Assembly: GCA_026419775.2 (NCBI GenBank)
Contig: JAOPGA020001371.1
Location: forward strand, 16,870-80,869
Origin: Acrasis kona
Lineage: Eukaryota > Heterolobosea > Eutetramitea > Acrasida > Acrasidae
DNA: 64,000 bases
Reading direction: 5' to 3'
Shown piece after piece: positions 36,318 to 44,980 of this stretch (positions within the stretch are counted from its first letter, which is position 1; every line of letters starts with the position of its first letter). The position numbers were made by a program, and so were the translations under genes. A model generated the notes under the pieces. That model worked only from the letters and a program-made list of their open reading frames with translations, had not been told where the DNA came from and did not search any database.

Positions 36318-37334
36318 TCATTTATTAAGAAGTAATGTACTCCTTCTGTTTATTACACATGGTTTGCAAATATCCAAATTTCCACACAAATGGACCTGGG
36401 ATCGTCCATCTTTTACAATCTTACAAGTGTCACAACAAAACACATTTTTGTCGTAGACCCCGTATCCGTTGCATGTGCAAGGGTGGTTGTTGATCTTTTT
36501 AAAAGTCGGAGCGTCAAGGGCACAGTTGATGCACAAATCAAAATTTGGACAAGCATGAATGGCTTTGTATGATGAATCGTAAGATTTTTTGCACTTATCA
36601 CAGCTATATCGCTTTGAATTATAATCGCCGCTTCCATTGCAGGTGCACTGGTTGTTTCTAAATATAGGTACAGTTTTCATCAAATTTACATTAGGCGCAT
36701 TATTCTTCTTTTCCAACTCCTGTACGCGTATTGAGAGCGCTTTCACTATAGATTTTAGCTCTTCGACTTCATTTTGCTTTATGGTCAGCAGTCGGTGCAG
36801 GCACTTCTTATTATGTTCCGCAAGCTTTGATGCCGATCCATTCCAACCACATCCCTCGTCAAAATGTTGACACTTTATGAGTGATCCTAAATGAATTCTT
36901 TTGTGATCCTCCAAGTCTTTTAATTTGATCATTTGGTTGCAGCCATCATGGTCACAGGATATCAGTTGGTGCCCACAAGAGGGAACATGAGAAGCGACTT
37001 TCTCGTACGTGCTCTTAAAGTCACATCCAGGTACGTAGCACGACGATGGAAGCTTCTTAATTATCTCCTCAACAAAACGGCTTGATTTTAAATTATTAAT
37101 GGTCGTCATGCATAATGCACATTTTTTGTTCTTGTTATAAAAATCTTCGGAGCACTTTTTGCAAGATACTTTGTCACAATTTGGGCATAGCACCGGCTCA
37201 TATGGTATTTGATTGCAAATAGTACACTCAATGGGCTCAAAGCACTCTGTATTATCAAATGTATACCCTCGTAGTAGTTCTCTATGCACTTCCTGATTTA
37301 ACCCGTTCATCAAGTTTTTGTTTTTGAGTTCCAT
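36318..37334 (-). CDS. RING/TRAF-like zinc-finger protein with coiled coil
   Basis: 338 residues from ATG 37334, no intron. A Cys-only RING-like motif (CTICNQIP, CPNCDKVSCKKC, CALC) at ~37-76 is followed by two TRAF-type zinc fingers (CYVPGCDFKS.., H..C; CQHFDEGCGWNG.., H..C) and a coiled coil at ~187-210. The C-terminus has two copies of a ~45-residue Cys-rich, ZZ-like repeat beginning CTCNGSG and CTCNGYG. TRAF/RING proteins usually act as E3 ligases or signalling adaptors. Ligase activity is plausible but unproven because the RING lacks the usual His. Confidence 0.72.
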   Translation of the reverse strand: MELKNKNLMNGLNQEVHRELLRGYTFDNTECFEPIECTICNQIPYEPVLCPNCDKVSCKKCSEDFYNKNKKCALCMTTINNLKSSRFVEEIIKKLPSSCYVPGCDFKSTYEKVASHVPSCGHQLISCDHDGCNQMIKLKDLEDHKRIHLGSLIKCQHFDEGCGWNGSASKLAEHNKKCLHRLLTIKQNEVEELKSIVKALSIRVQELEKKNNAPNVNLMKTVPIFRNNQCTCNGSGDYNSKRYSCDKCKKSYDSSYKAIHACPNFDLCINCALDAPTFKKINNHPCTCNGYGVYDKNVFCCDTCKIVKDGRSQVHLCGNLDICKPCVINRRSTLLLNK

Positions 37335-37384
37335 TTAACTTCGGTTGACTTTTAAGAAAAACATATGTTTGACTTTCGCCCTCC

Positions 37385-37696
37385 CTAGATTACGTTGTAA
37401 CCCCTTCCTATTTTAATCTCCCCGTTCAAAGAAAATGAAGACTGATGTAAAAAGTTCGATTTTTGACTGTTAGGATATTCTTTTTCATATGCCTCTTTTA
37501 TGTGCACAAGGAGTTGGATTTCACTATCTAGTACGTGCATTGATAGCAGAAACCCGAGAGTGACAAAATTATAGGAAGTATAGAGTTCGCCGGGTAGTAA
37601 ATGATGCAGATATTGTAATATCTGAAATATGATGCCCCAAATCATAAGTATTAGGCCATAGTAGTTTTCAATGAAGACCACGAGGATGTTAATCAT
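37385..37696 (-). CDS. Hypothetical small membrane protein
   Basis: 103 residues from ATG 37696. The N-terminal ~70 residues are hydrophobic, with two likely membrane segments (ILVVFIENYYGLILMIWGIIF and FVTLGFLLSMHVL), followed by a polar tail. No family is recognised. It lies between the RING gene and a gene-fragment region; hydrophobicity is the only support. Confidence 0.4.
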   Translation of the reverse strand: MINILVVFIENYYGLILMIWGIIFQILQYLHHLLPGELYTSYNFVTLGFLLSMHVLDSEIQLLVHIKEAYEKEYPNSQKSNFLHQSSFSLNGEIKIGRGYNVI

Positions 37697-37799
37697 GTTA
37701 AGAGTATCTATCTATTCCTTTGAGGTGAATAAAACATAAATGCCACTTTCTTGAAAATTTTATTTTATTTTATACATTTGGCCTTAATAGGCTTTTAAA

Positions 37800-37977
37800 G
37801 TGGCCATCAGCTTTGTGTGCAAGGATGCCAAGAAAGCAGAGGCCATCTTGTCTCAAGTCAATCGCATCATTCGTGCCATGTACAGTTCTCCACCCCTACA
37901 CGGAGCAAGAATTGTAGCTTTGACACTTAAGCCAGTTCACTATAAAATTATTTGCTTCCTCTCTTTTTCTTTGTAGG
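37800..37977 (+). pseudogene. Aspartate aminotransferase fragment
   Basis: The frame from 37800 reads [19 protein letters not shown], then [18 protein letters not shown], then ~17 unrelated residues to a TAG at 37975-37977. The first ~42 residues match the region of cytosolic/mitochondrial aspartate aminotransferases around the conserved MYSNPPxxGARI motif. There is no start, no PLP-lysine region and no other exon nearby, so this is an isolated piece of an exon. Its 3' end overlaps the tail of the Lys-rich gene on the other strand. Confidence 0.72.
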
Positions 37978-38760
37978 AGATGCAATTGTTGTGGTGTCCT
38001 CTTTTTCATCTTCCTCTTCCATGATGTACTCCTCATCCACCTTCCTCTTTTTACCCTTTGAGGCTTGGCCCATTGACATGTTCGATTTGAATAAATTCAT
38101 CATCGCATCGAGCTTCGTGTCTAGACTATCAAGTTTAGCCTCGAGCTTGGGATCGTTCTCGGCAAACTTTTCTTGGGCTTTGATAGATTCCATCTCCATG
38201 GTATCTTGTCTCTCTGAAAGCTGGTGCGGTCTTTAATTTGACCTTTCATGGAATTTTGGTCGGTTTTAATGTCCTTTAATTCTGCCAGAATGTCTTTCAG
38301 TGCTCCCTCGTTCGCGTTATTATTGTTGTTGCTTTGTTTTGGACCTCTAGGCCCGGTGTTGTTGTTCTTGTCTGCCATCTCTTTCCAAGGGATTAAAGTT
38401 TTATCTTCCTTGTCTGATAATTGGAGGAATAGCTGCTCCCTGGTCTTGATGTCTTCTTTTTCGTTTGTTGTCAACCCGGTAATGTTTATGAAACCGAATC
38501 TCGCACCTGTTTTCCTGTTGTTGGCGAAGCGGATGAATTTAGGTTTAACCCACGGTCTAGTCCCTGTAGGCTGGAAGACCCATTGCTTTGTCTGGCTTTT
38601 CCCGCGATGTTTGCAAATTCTTCAATCGTGAAGTTGGCGTTTTCCACCTTATATTCTCCAAGGGTTTTCTTTGTATCCACGTCCTTGCCTACATGGACTA
38701 TCACCTTATTCTTTTTGGATTCGAAATCGTACCCTTTAGCCAGAAGAGGTGTATGTGGTG
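37948..38760 (-). pseudogene. Lys-rich coiled-coil gene with at least two frameshifts
   Basis: Three successive minus-strand frames join into one plausible protein. The first, ~38760-38530, includes KGYDFESKKNK and NANFTIEEFANIAGKAR. The second, ~38560-38230, includes RFANNRKTGARFGFINI, an Asn run and LKDILAELKDIKTD. The third, ~38225-37948, includes QLSERQDTMEMESIKAQ, a coiled coil and a KGKKRKVDEE / [10 protein letters not shown] tail. The frames change by one base near 38545 and 38228 without convincing splice sites. No start codon is evident before a direct repeat at 38778. The family is not recognised. It could be a decayed mobile-element ORF or a cellular gene with sequencing errors. 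Confidence 0.5.
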
Positions 38761-39017
38761 CATCATCTCTAGGTGAGCTTTCTTGAAAATTTTATTATAA
38801 TTGTGATGTTTTACAACGATCAGGTCTAACATGCTTGCTTGGATCAAAACCTCTTCAATCCGTTCGTGCTCCTTGTTGTGACTCTGAACTATATTATGTA
38901 AGAACGCAATCAAAACCATCACCATAAATTTACACATGAAATAAACAAATACGTCAGCAATAATAAAATTTTATGGAAAAAGAGATGACAATTTACATCA
39001 CGTTGGACCTTAAAAAT

Positions 39018-39928
39018 TTATATTTCACAACAAAACATCGGATCGAAAGTTGGATCCGGACCTCCATACCCATGTTGGTTACTGACTACCCTCGTTCCTA
39101 TCAAAATAAGTTGAGGTCGAAATGAACAAAAAATTACCTTTACACAACACATCACAGTTGTGATGTGTATGACCAAAGGCCCAGAGCTTAAGGTTACCGC
39201 CCATCATATACTTAAGATCAGTAGTAAAGGCTGTATTGCAGGGTGTTCCTATGTGCTCCGGCTTTGATGTCCCTGTGACAAGTGGTGAATGATGCGTTAG
39301 GACGCACACATCCTCATCACGACTCTTCGCGCGCTCAATTTCTTGCTTTAACCAAAAAACATCCTCTTCATGCCAGGCGTTCGTGTCGTCCGTAGTAATT
39401 ATTCTCTCGTAATCTTTTTCTTGTAGTTTTATCAACCCTTTGTAGTCGCTCATAGCCTCTTCAACTTCGTAGGAGTACTTTTTAGGGACACTGCTCCACA
39501 ATGTGCATCCTAAAAATCGAACCCATCTTCCATTTTCAACATTTTTTTGTAGATGACTACTACGATTTAACAGGTGCACATTATTATACTTGTTACATAT
39601 TTTTTTCAGATCTTCTAATCTGGTATTGTATTCCGAAAAATAAAATTCATGATTTCCAGCTAAAATCAAAACTCTTTTGTTCAGTGTTTGAGGACATAAG
39701 CACGTACTTTTCAAATATATTGCTCTGCTTTGCTAAAAATTCCTCATAAATTCCCTCTTCAGGATTGCCAATGTCTCCAAGAAGACATAACATTGGTGCT
39801 GTCTTCGTGATTACAGGGGGATCAACCAAAAACTCGAGGTGAAGATCACTCATTATTTGAATTTTAAGCCCTCGTTTTAGTGTCCTGATTGGCACGTACT
39901 TACATGACTCCAATCCCAACCTTAACAT
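39018..39928 (-). CDS. Calcineurin-like metallophosphoesterase
   Basis: Three exons from ATG 39928. A 34-nt intron near 39715-39682 restores IFEK-VLILAGNHEF, and a 40-nt intron near 39137-39098 leads to a last exon encoding GTRVVSNQHGYGGPDPTFDP and a TAA at 39018-39020. All metal-binding motifs are present: SDLHLE (DxH), GDIGNP (GD), AGNHEFY (GNHE), THHSPL and FGHTHHN (GHxH). About 277 residues. It belongs to the dinuclear-metal phosphoesterases that often have nucleotide or phosphoprotein substrates; the substrate here is unknown. There is no signal peptide, so it is probably cytosolic. Confidence 0.88.
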
Positions 39929-40377
39929 GTTGTATTTTATTTTATTTTAATAGAATTAATTTTACAAATGAGTCAACCCTGGCTGTTGATTCAACAACGT
40001 CGGTTTATTTTTTACAGTTTTTAGCAACAAGCTCTTTTAATCGCTCTCTTCTCTCAAACAACCCTAGTTACTCTGGTTTCATGTTATTATGGTGTTGATG
40101 CACAATCAAGTGTGGACAATGATATAGGAGGCAGAATTAGCAGATAGAAGTTCAAAGGGCGTGCTTTTCTTGACAGGTTCCTTGATTCTACCAGACAGAG
40201 CTTTCAACATCACTTCTCTTCATGATTGGTTGGTTGTTTGCTCCTGTTACAAACGATGACCAGAGGGAACAAGGTTAATTGTTCAACCCTCTTGTCATCT
40301 TCTGCTCCAACCGCAATCTCAGCTGGTTCATCATCAGATACATCAAAGCCCTTTTGGCTATACTCAACATGTTGCTC
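39929..40377. other. Intergenic region
   Basis: About 450 bases with no supported gene. Open stretches on the plus strand are short and show no recognisable motif. Confidence 0.4.
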
Positions 40378-40800
40378 TTAGTCCAAAGCGTGTTTAAGCT
40401 GTTCAACTCTTTGCCGTTCCTTTGCCTGCTCTTGTCTTCTATACTTGTTTGTAGCTTTGTATAGAATAGATGATATGTTGTCCATGGTGTCTACATATTC
40501 ATCAACATCATTGGAACTATTTTTAGTGGTGGTACCAAATTTACTATCATGTTCTTCAAACAGGTTAGCTCCACCAATTGTTTTGTCATTATCCTCATCA
40601 TTATGATCATCATCAAAAGAGAAAACAACACTTGAAGCGCAGTGCTTTGCATGCACCTTTGGACTTAAAAATGGAGATGCCCTAAGCTTTGATGCACTAT
40701 TTGACAAGGAAGATGCTTTTGTTGGGTGACAAATGGTTGCCTTTCAACAATGGGTGTCGCTCCCTTCTTCTTGAGTTTGGCAAATGTTTGTAAAACGGGT
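40378..40800 (-). CDS. Hypothetical Asp/Asn-rich protein (frameshift, no clear start)
   Basis: A minus-strand frame without an ATG (SNSASKLRASPFLSPKVHAK, an Asp/Asn-rich middle, then a basic helix KATNKYRRQEQAKERQRVEQ) ends at 40378. A second frame immediately upstream (QTFAKLKKKGATPIVERQP) joins it if one base near 40715 is ignored. The composition looks like coding sequence, but the family is unknown and the 5' end is unresolved. Alternatives are a gene remnant or an internal exon of a larger gene. Confidence 0.35.
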
Positions 40801-40941
40801 TTAGTCAACCATGTTGATCATCTTGTGTGCAGGAGTGTGTGAATACACTAACACGTCTCTATAGTATTGAGGGCACTTCGCCGCTAGGGGCGGCTTCTAC
40901 ATTGATTGTATAACACTTTTATATAGATCGAATCAACTATA

Positions 40942-41340
40942 GAGGAACCTTACGTGCGAAAACCTAGCTGTAAGATGTATTTAGGCACCTACAAGCGGAT
41001 ACCCAGCTGTACGTGAAAAATTTGGGGCACTTACTAGCGGAAAACCTAGCTGTAAGATGTATGTATACTTTAGGCACCTACAAGCGGAAACCCAGCTGTA
41101 CGTGAAGATCTAATGGGCAATTACTAGCGGAAACCCAGCTGTAATTTGAAATGATTTTGGGCGCACAACGCGAATATCGACTATCAAGTATTAGCATTAT
41201 GGAAAAATAGGCCCATTATGAGTAGGCTAGGATATATCTTCGTAAAGATTTCATAAAGAATAGGCACCTACAAGCGGATACCCAGCTGTACGTGAAAAGA
41301 AATATTTGGGGCACTTACAAGCGGCGCAAACGAAGCGATC
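40942..41340. repeat. Array of two alternating ~40-bp repeat types
   Basis: At least seven related units occur. Type A (TAGGCACCTACAAGCGG followed by ATACCCAGCTGTACGTGAA) is at 40981-41018, 41071-41107 and 41262-41298. Type B (GGGCACTTACTAGCGG followed by AAACCTAGCTGTAAGATG) is at 41023-41060, with variants at 40942-40978, 41115-41150 and 41309-41335. A degenerate relative may exist at 40870-40895. Every well-preserved unit has a core CC(C/T)AGCTGTA that is palindromic at CAGCTG or near it. Units come in A-B pairs about 40-45 bp apart, and one pair is displaced by 110 bp. No coding capacity. Adjacent to a transposase remnant, so possibly its subterminal repeats. Confidence 0.75.
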
Positions 41341-41380
41341 ATTAACAGAAAAAAATAGGATCCATACAATTAACAGAAAA

Positions 41381-41630
41381 ATAGGCTATATTGGACTCGA
41401 GAACTGTCTTATACCAATTCGAAGGAAAAAGGTGGTTTGACTCAAGTTCACACCAATTATAACCAAGTACTTGGTTCAGTAAGAATTGTTGTTGAACAAG
41501 CAATTGCTTGAATAAAGAAGTTTGGATGTCTTCGTCAAACATGGAGAAATGATTTTAGTGTCCATCCCTTTGCCTTTTACACATGCGCCATCATCGCTTC
41601 ACTGGAAAATAAATTTTTACTTCTTTAATC
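41381..41630 (+). pseudogene. Harbinger/PIF-like DDE transposase C-terminal remnant
   Basis: Two plus-strand frames combine. GYIGLENCLIPIRRKKVV ends in a stop near 41440, and from ~41430 the other frame gives GGLTQVHTNYNQVLGSVRIV, VEQAIA, a TGA where Trp or Gly is expected, then IKKFGCLRQTWRNDF and an AFYTCAIIASLEN tail. This matches the last part of DDE_Tnp_4-type transposases (the RIVVExAxxxxK helix and CxxLHN-like end). The catalytic core upstream is missing, so the copy is dead. Confidence 0.6.
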
Positions 41631-41721
41631 ATAAACTGGATCCAGATAATCAGATTAAGTGATTAATTACAACAAGTCTAATGTTGACTGAATTAACAAT
41701 CAACTTGAGGTGACAAATAAT

Positions 41722-42531
41722 ATGATATTAAAGCTGCAAACGCTGAGGGTCACAAAGTCGCTTATAAATTATATTCCTACCTTTAGACACATACACCTAC
41801 CACGTGAGTTGTCCTTATCAAGATCATACAGAGAAAGGAGATGGAAATCTTTAAGTGTTAGTGAGAGGCTATCGGAGACGTTTTCCACCTGTGAATTCGC
41901 AAGACCATTTCAAGGGGACAAAAATATAAGCCTACTATTCGAAGAACAATTTATTAAGATTTTAGACGTTTTCAAAAGAAGAGGAGTTAATGTAGTGGTG
42001 GCAGGAGCTTTATCAAGCTGCTGCTACTCTATTCCAAGAGCGTTAACTAAGCTTGATCTTGTTTTGGACATCACGAACTCCGAAGAAGACATTTCCTTGT
42101 TCCAACGTGCTTTTAACGACCTGCAATCGGCTACATTTAAAAAAGAAGTATCATCAGTTGGGAACCGAGATGAAATAGTAACGACAGCCTTAGATTATAG
42201 TGGTTTACATATAAATATATACTTTAATACATGGTGGGCCACACAATACGCAATCACAAACGCTTGTGAAGTTCAGCTCCAGTCAGAGGTGAACCCAAAC
42301 TACCCTGTGAAAATTATTCCACCAGAAAGTTTCTGCTTCTTAACTAACCTACTTGAGACTAGTGGTTATTCGACGCAGGATATTCTTAATGTGCTCAGAT
42401 ACAATGACTCGAATGCTATTGAGGGTTACGTTAATGATAATTTAAAAGAGTGGATGGGTCTGTTCGGCGCGATTGAGCGATGGAATAAGATAATGACAAC
42501 CATCAAAAACTGTCCATATAGTTACTTCTAA
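41722..42531 (+). CDS. Nucleotidyltransferase-fold protein (AbiEii/MNT-like), copy 1
   Basis: First in-frame ATG at 41722, 269 residues, no intron. The core VVVAGALSSCCYSIPRALTK followed by LDLVLD resembles the GG-x(n)-R-x-T-x-D-x-D strand-helix-strand of minimal nucleotidyltransferases. Downstream come a second Asp-type strand region (GLHINIYFNTWWA) and an EVQ..IIPPESFCFLTNLL segment like the E..L..K part of that family. The first Asp of the DxD is not present where expected, so activity is doubtful. A second, diverged copy follows directly at 42.6-43.4 kb. The N-terminal ~60 residues are Arg/Ser-rich and may target the mitochondrion. Confidence 0.6.
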   Translation: MILKLQTLRVTKSLINYIPTFRHIHLPRELSLSRSYRERRWKSLSVSERLSETFSTCEFARPFQGDKNISLLFEEQFIKILDVFKRRGVNVVVAGALSSCCYSIPRALTKLDLVLDITNSEEDISLFQRAFNDLQSATFKKEVSSVGNRDEIVTTALDYSGLHINIYFNTWWATQYAITNACEVQLQSEVNPNYPVKIIPPESFCFLTNLLETSGYSTQDILNVLRYNDSNAIEGYVNDNLKEWMGLFGAIERWNKIMTTIKNCPYSYF

Positions 42532-42571
42532 TAAATGTGTTTTATTTTCATTTCTGGCTGATGCAATTACA

Positions 42572-43363
42572 GGCACTTTTTCGCACTCAAGGAACCACAC
42601 AAGAAGGCCTTGCGTCCAACTGCAGTTATGTTCACAGTCTTCAAGAAGATGGACAAGATCATAGCTCCAAGTCTTATAAGCGGACATCGCAATACAAAGA
42701 AGAACACAAGGAAGAACATACTCTAGCTGCGATAAACAGAAACTGAGTGCTACAAGTGACTTTATCGAACTGCTGAAGAAGAGCAGAATCCAAACCGTAA
42801 TTGGAGGATCTGTTGCTGCCGGAATACACTCCTATCCACGATTGACGAAAAATGTAGATTTAAACATCAATGTTGGTAAAGAAGAATCAGAACAGGAGAG
42901 GTTCCTTAACTTCGTGAGAGACAACGTCGAAGAAGTGGAACTTGTCGATGGACCTATCCAGTACGGTGTCAGATCCGAAAATGATGACCTCTATTCAATC
43001 ATGGCCACTGTACTTTACAAGGGTGTCTTTTTTGATCTCTTCTTCAATACTTGGTTCGCCACAGAAGAAGTCCACCAAAGGAGCGTCATAATAAATGGCC
43101 AGAGCTACGTATCTGCGGAATGTTACTGCTTCCTAAGAGCTTCACAGTTCAACAGTTTACATCCAAGCTTTAACCAGCATGCATTAGACGTTCTTAAGGT
43201 GCTTAGGTTCAACAACGCTGAAGAAATAGCCGGCTACGTTCTCCCAAGATTGGCAAACCTATTTGGAACAGATAGTTTAGTATGGAAAAGGTTCCGTTCT
43301 TTAGTGAAGAAGGCCATAGAGGAACCAGAGGACGAACATCTTCCAAACTTCGAGAAGGAATAA
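42572..43363 (+). CDS. Nucleotidyltransferase-fold protein (AbiEii/MNT-like), copy 2, 5' end unresolved
   Basis: The confident part runs from ~42700 to a TAA at 43361-43363: FIELLKKSRIQTVIGGSVAAG then IHSYPRLTKNVDLNINV, LFFNTWFATEE, VSAECYCFLRASQF, NQHALDVLKVLRF and LANLFGTD. These segments align in order with copy 1. An upstream frame (~42572-42735, HFFALKEPHKKALRPTAVMF and MDKIIAPSLISG) follows a good splice acceptor (AATTACAG at 42570) but is offset by one base, so either a frameshift or an unseen intron lies near 42680-42740. The DxD motif reads NVD, with the first Asp replaced by Asn. The pair is a tandem duplication. Confidence 0.55.
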
Positions 43364-43434
43364 AATTTTTAGTATAATTGTTTTTATTGAAGAGGTTATT
43401 TTAGGCCGTGGCACATTGGTGATTGTACTGCCTT

Positions 43435-44040
43435 ATGACAAAAGTACTGAGATTGCAGCTTGATAGTCAAAATAGTGTTGTAACATTATATGTAGCAAAT
43501 TTGACATTGTTACATTATGAATTGAATACTCTTCCTGACTATATCTTGAATAACATTGCTGTAACAATCGTTCAAGGTCATGGTACTGAAGCAGGCATTG
43601 CAATTGACAAGTTCAACAATGATACTGGTGTGATTGAGACTTGTATTTTGAACCAAGAATCCTTTTACCAATCACTTGTAAAGAGTATTCTATTATGTAA
43701 ATGGTTTCATATTGGCTCATGTTATGCTGGTAAATACATGTTGACAGATCATATACAGGCAGACACATATTATAAATCTGTCAAAAAGAATAAAAGAACA
43801 CCACTCTGTCTTCCATCTGATAAAATTGTAGATGGCGCTTCTTGTGTTTTATTTACTGGATATGATCGCAACATTACTCCAGTACAGATTAGCTGGGATT
43901 TTCAAGTAATGCTAATTGAAATATTCAAGAACCCAGTTGGTGTAGAACCAAATTTCATTGAATATTACAAGTTGTACAAAGAGCTTACAGTGTTCACAGA
44001 GGGATTGGTTTTCAAGATTGTTGGGCGTCCGAATAAATAA
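43435..44040 (+). CDS. Small caspase-fold (CHAT/legumain-like) protein
   Basis: First in-frame ATG at 43435 gives 201 residues. A hydrophobic strand followed by VTIVQGHGTEAG supplies a His (H49), and KWFHIGSCYAGKY a Cys (C96). This is the His-Gly / Cys dyad arrangement of clan CD proteases (caspases, metacaspases, CHAT, legumain). Later comes CVLFTGYDRNITPV, as in CHAT/C13-like proteins, whose strand after the Cys lines the active site. No prodomain or partner domain is fused. The substrate and any proteolytic activity are unknown. It follows the two nucleotidyltransferase-fold genes on the same strand, and its 3' end overlaps the convergent Asn-rich gene by 29 bp. Confidence 0.55.
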   Translation: MTKVLRLQLDSQNSVVTLYVANLTLLHYELNTLPDYILNNIAVTIVQGHGTEAGIAIDKFNNDTGVIETCILNQESFYQSLVKSILLCKWFHIGSCYAGKYMLTDHIQADTYYKSVKKNKRTPLCLPSDKIVDGASCVLFTGYDRNITPVQISWDFQVMLIEIFKNPVGVEPNFIEYYKLYKELTVFTEGLVFKIVGRPNK

Positions 44041-44667
44041 ATATTATGGGTTCCATCCCGTCCTCTAACGTTTTTTTGAAATTTTGGTCAACTCCTGAAA
44101 AAACACCAACAATATAGCTCTTATAAAATGGAAGAGAGACCACTTTGTTATCACAATTATCCATGTGATCATCTTCATCTGATGAATAATCATCAATGAT
44201 GCTAGGGTTAGTATTGGTGTTGTCGTTGGTGTTGTTGTTGTTGTTGTTGTTGTTGTTGGTATTGTTGTTGGTAGTGTTGTTGTTGTTATGCTCTTTGTTA
44301 TATGATAAATGAATTCTATCCATCATCCTGTCTAAGTGCGTAGTTACAAATGTAACAAGCGAAGTAGCAGTAAATTGAACAGACGCTGTCACGTATCCAG
44401 CTCTCAACAGCAAACTAAATGTTGATAAAAATACATTTTAAGTGTACTTATAATTATGTCATCCTTTTCATAGCTTTCATTATCCAAGAGTGTGGAGATT
44501 GCAGTCTTCATCTCCAACGTAAGCCGAGGCATTTTTATAGTGTGCATAAATTTTGCTGTTGCACATACATTCTTGTTAGCCCAGCAAGAATTTTGAATAC
44601 TTAATTTAGGCTTCATCTCATATGATGGACACCTTGGCAATGTCAAATTTGATGTGATTTGTGACAT
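44012..44667 (-). CDS. Asn-rich protein with a 20-nt intron, function unknown
   Basis: ATG 44667 starts exon 1 (44667-44435). Removal of a 20-nt intron at 44415-44434 (GTATTT..TTTAG) joins it in frame to exon 2 (44414-44012), for 211 residues. The joined helix STLK-ILLLRAGYVTASVQF is smooth and supports the splice. Exon 1 has a Cys/Trp segment (SCWANKNVC) and exon 2 an Asn/Thr run encoded by a GTT-type microsatellite (44215-44290), an acidic patch and a hydrophobic end. No family is recognised. The last 29 bases overlap the stop region of the caspase-fold gene on the other strand. Confidence 0.5.
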
Positions 44668-44892
44668 TTTTGAGATTACTTTTCTCTTCTTTTCAATCCT
44701 TACATATCTTAGTAAAAAATTATGTGCATTACATACTTTGAGGTTACATGACCTGAGGATTTTGACGCTAAAAAATTAATATACTCATTACTTTGAGTAT
44801 GGATAGATGTGTTTGCCACTGAACACAAATTTTGTCTTGGGGCTTTTCCTCCAACAGATCTTCTTGTTGTTTGCTTGGTTCTTGCCATGTTA

Positions 44893-44955
44893 TAGTGTGA
44901 TTTTCACGGTTGATAGTGTGAATTTCACGGTTGACAGTGTAAATCCCACACTTTA
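44893..44955. repeat. Three 21-bp tandem repeats with near-palindromic core
   Basis: Units at 44893-44913, 44914-44934 and 44935-44955 share TAGTGTGAATTTCACGGTTGA-like sequence; the third has diverged. The core GTGAATTTCAC is nearly self-complementary, as expected for a dimeric DNA-binding protein. They sit 26 bp before the first codon of the hAT-like transposase with its C2H2 finger, so they may be its binding sites or the element's subterminal repeats. Confidence 0.7.
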
Positions 44956-44980
44956 AAAAAAAGCGGCAAATCTAACTGGT

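Larger units (their letters stand above)
37746..38796. repeat. Exact 19-bp direct repeat bounding a gene-fragment segment
   Basis: The same 19-mer (CTTTCTTGAAAATTTTATT) occurs at 37746-37764 and 38778-38796. Between the copies lie an aspartate aminotransferase fragment and a frameshifted Lys-rich gene. The arrangement could be the footprint of an insertion or of repair with filler DNA; A/T richness makes chance identity possible. Confidence 0.5.

Noticed and set aside
40942-41340. CRISPR array
   Set aside because: Spacing and units are irregular, two unit types alternate, and the host is a eukaryote.
44215-44290. Functional significance of the GTT/AAC microsatellite
   Set aside because: Poly-Asn runs are common in amoeboid protists; no specific inference can be drawn.
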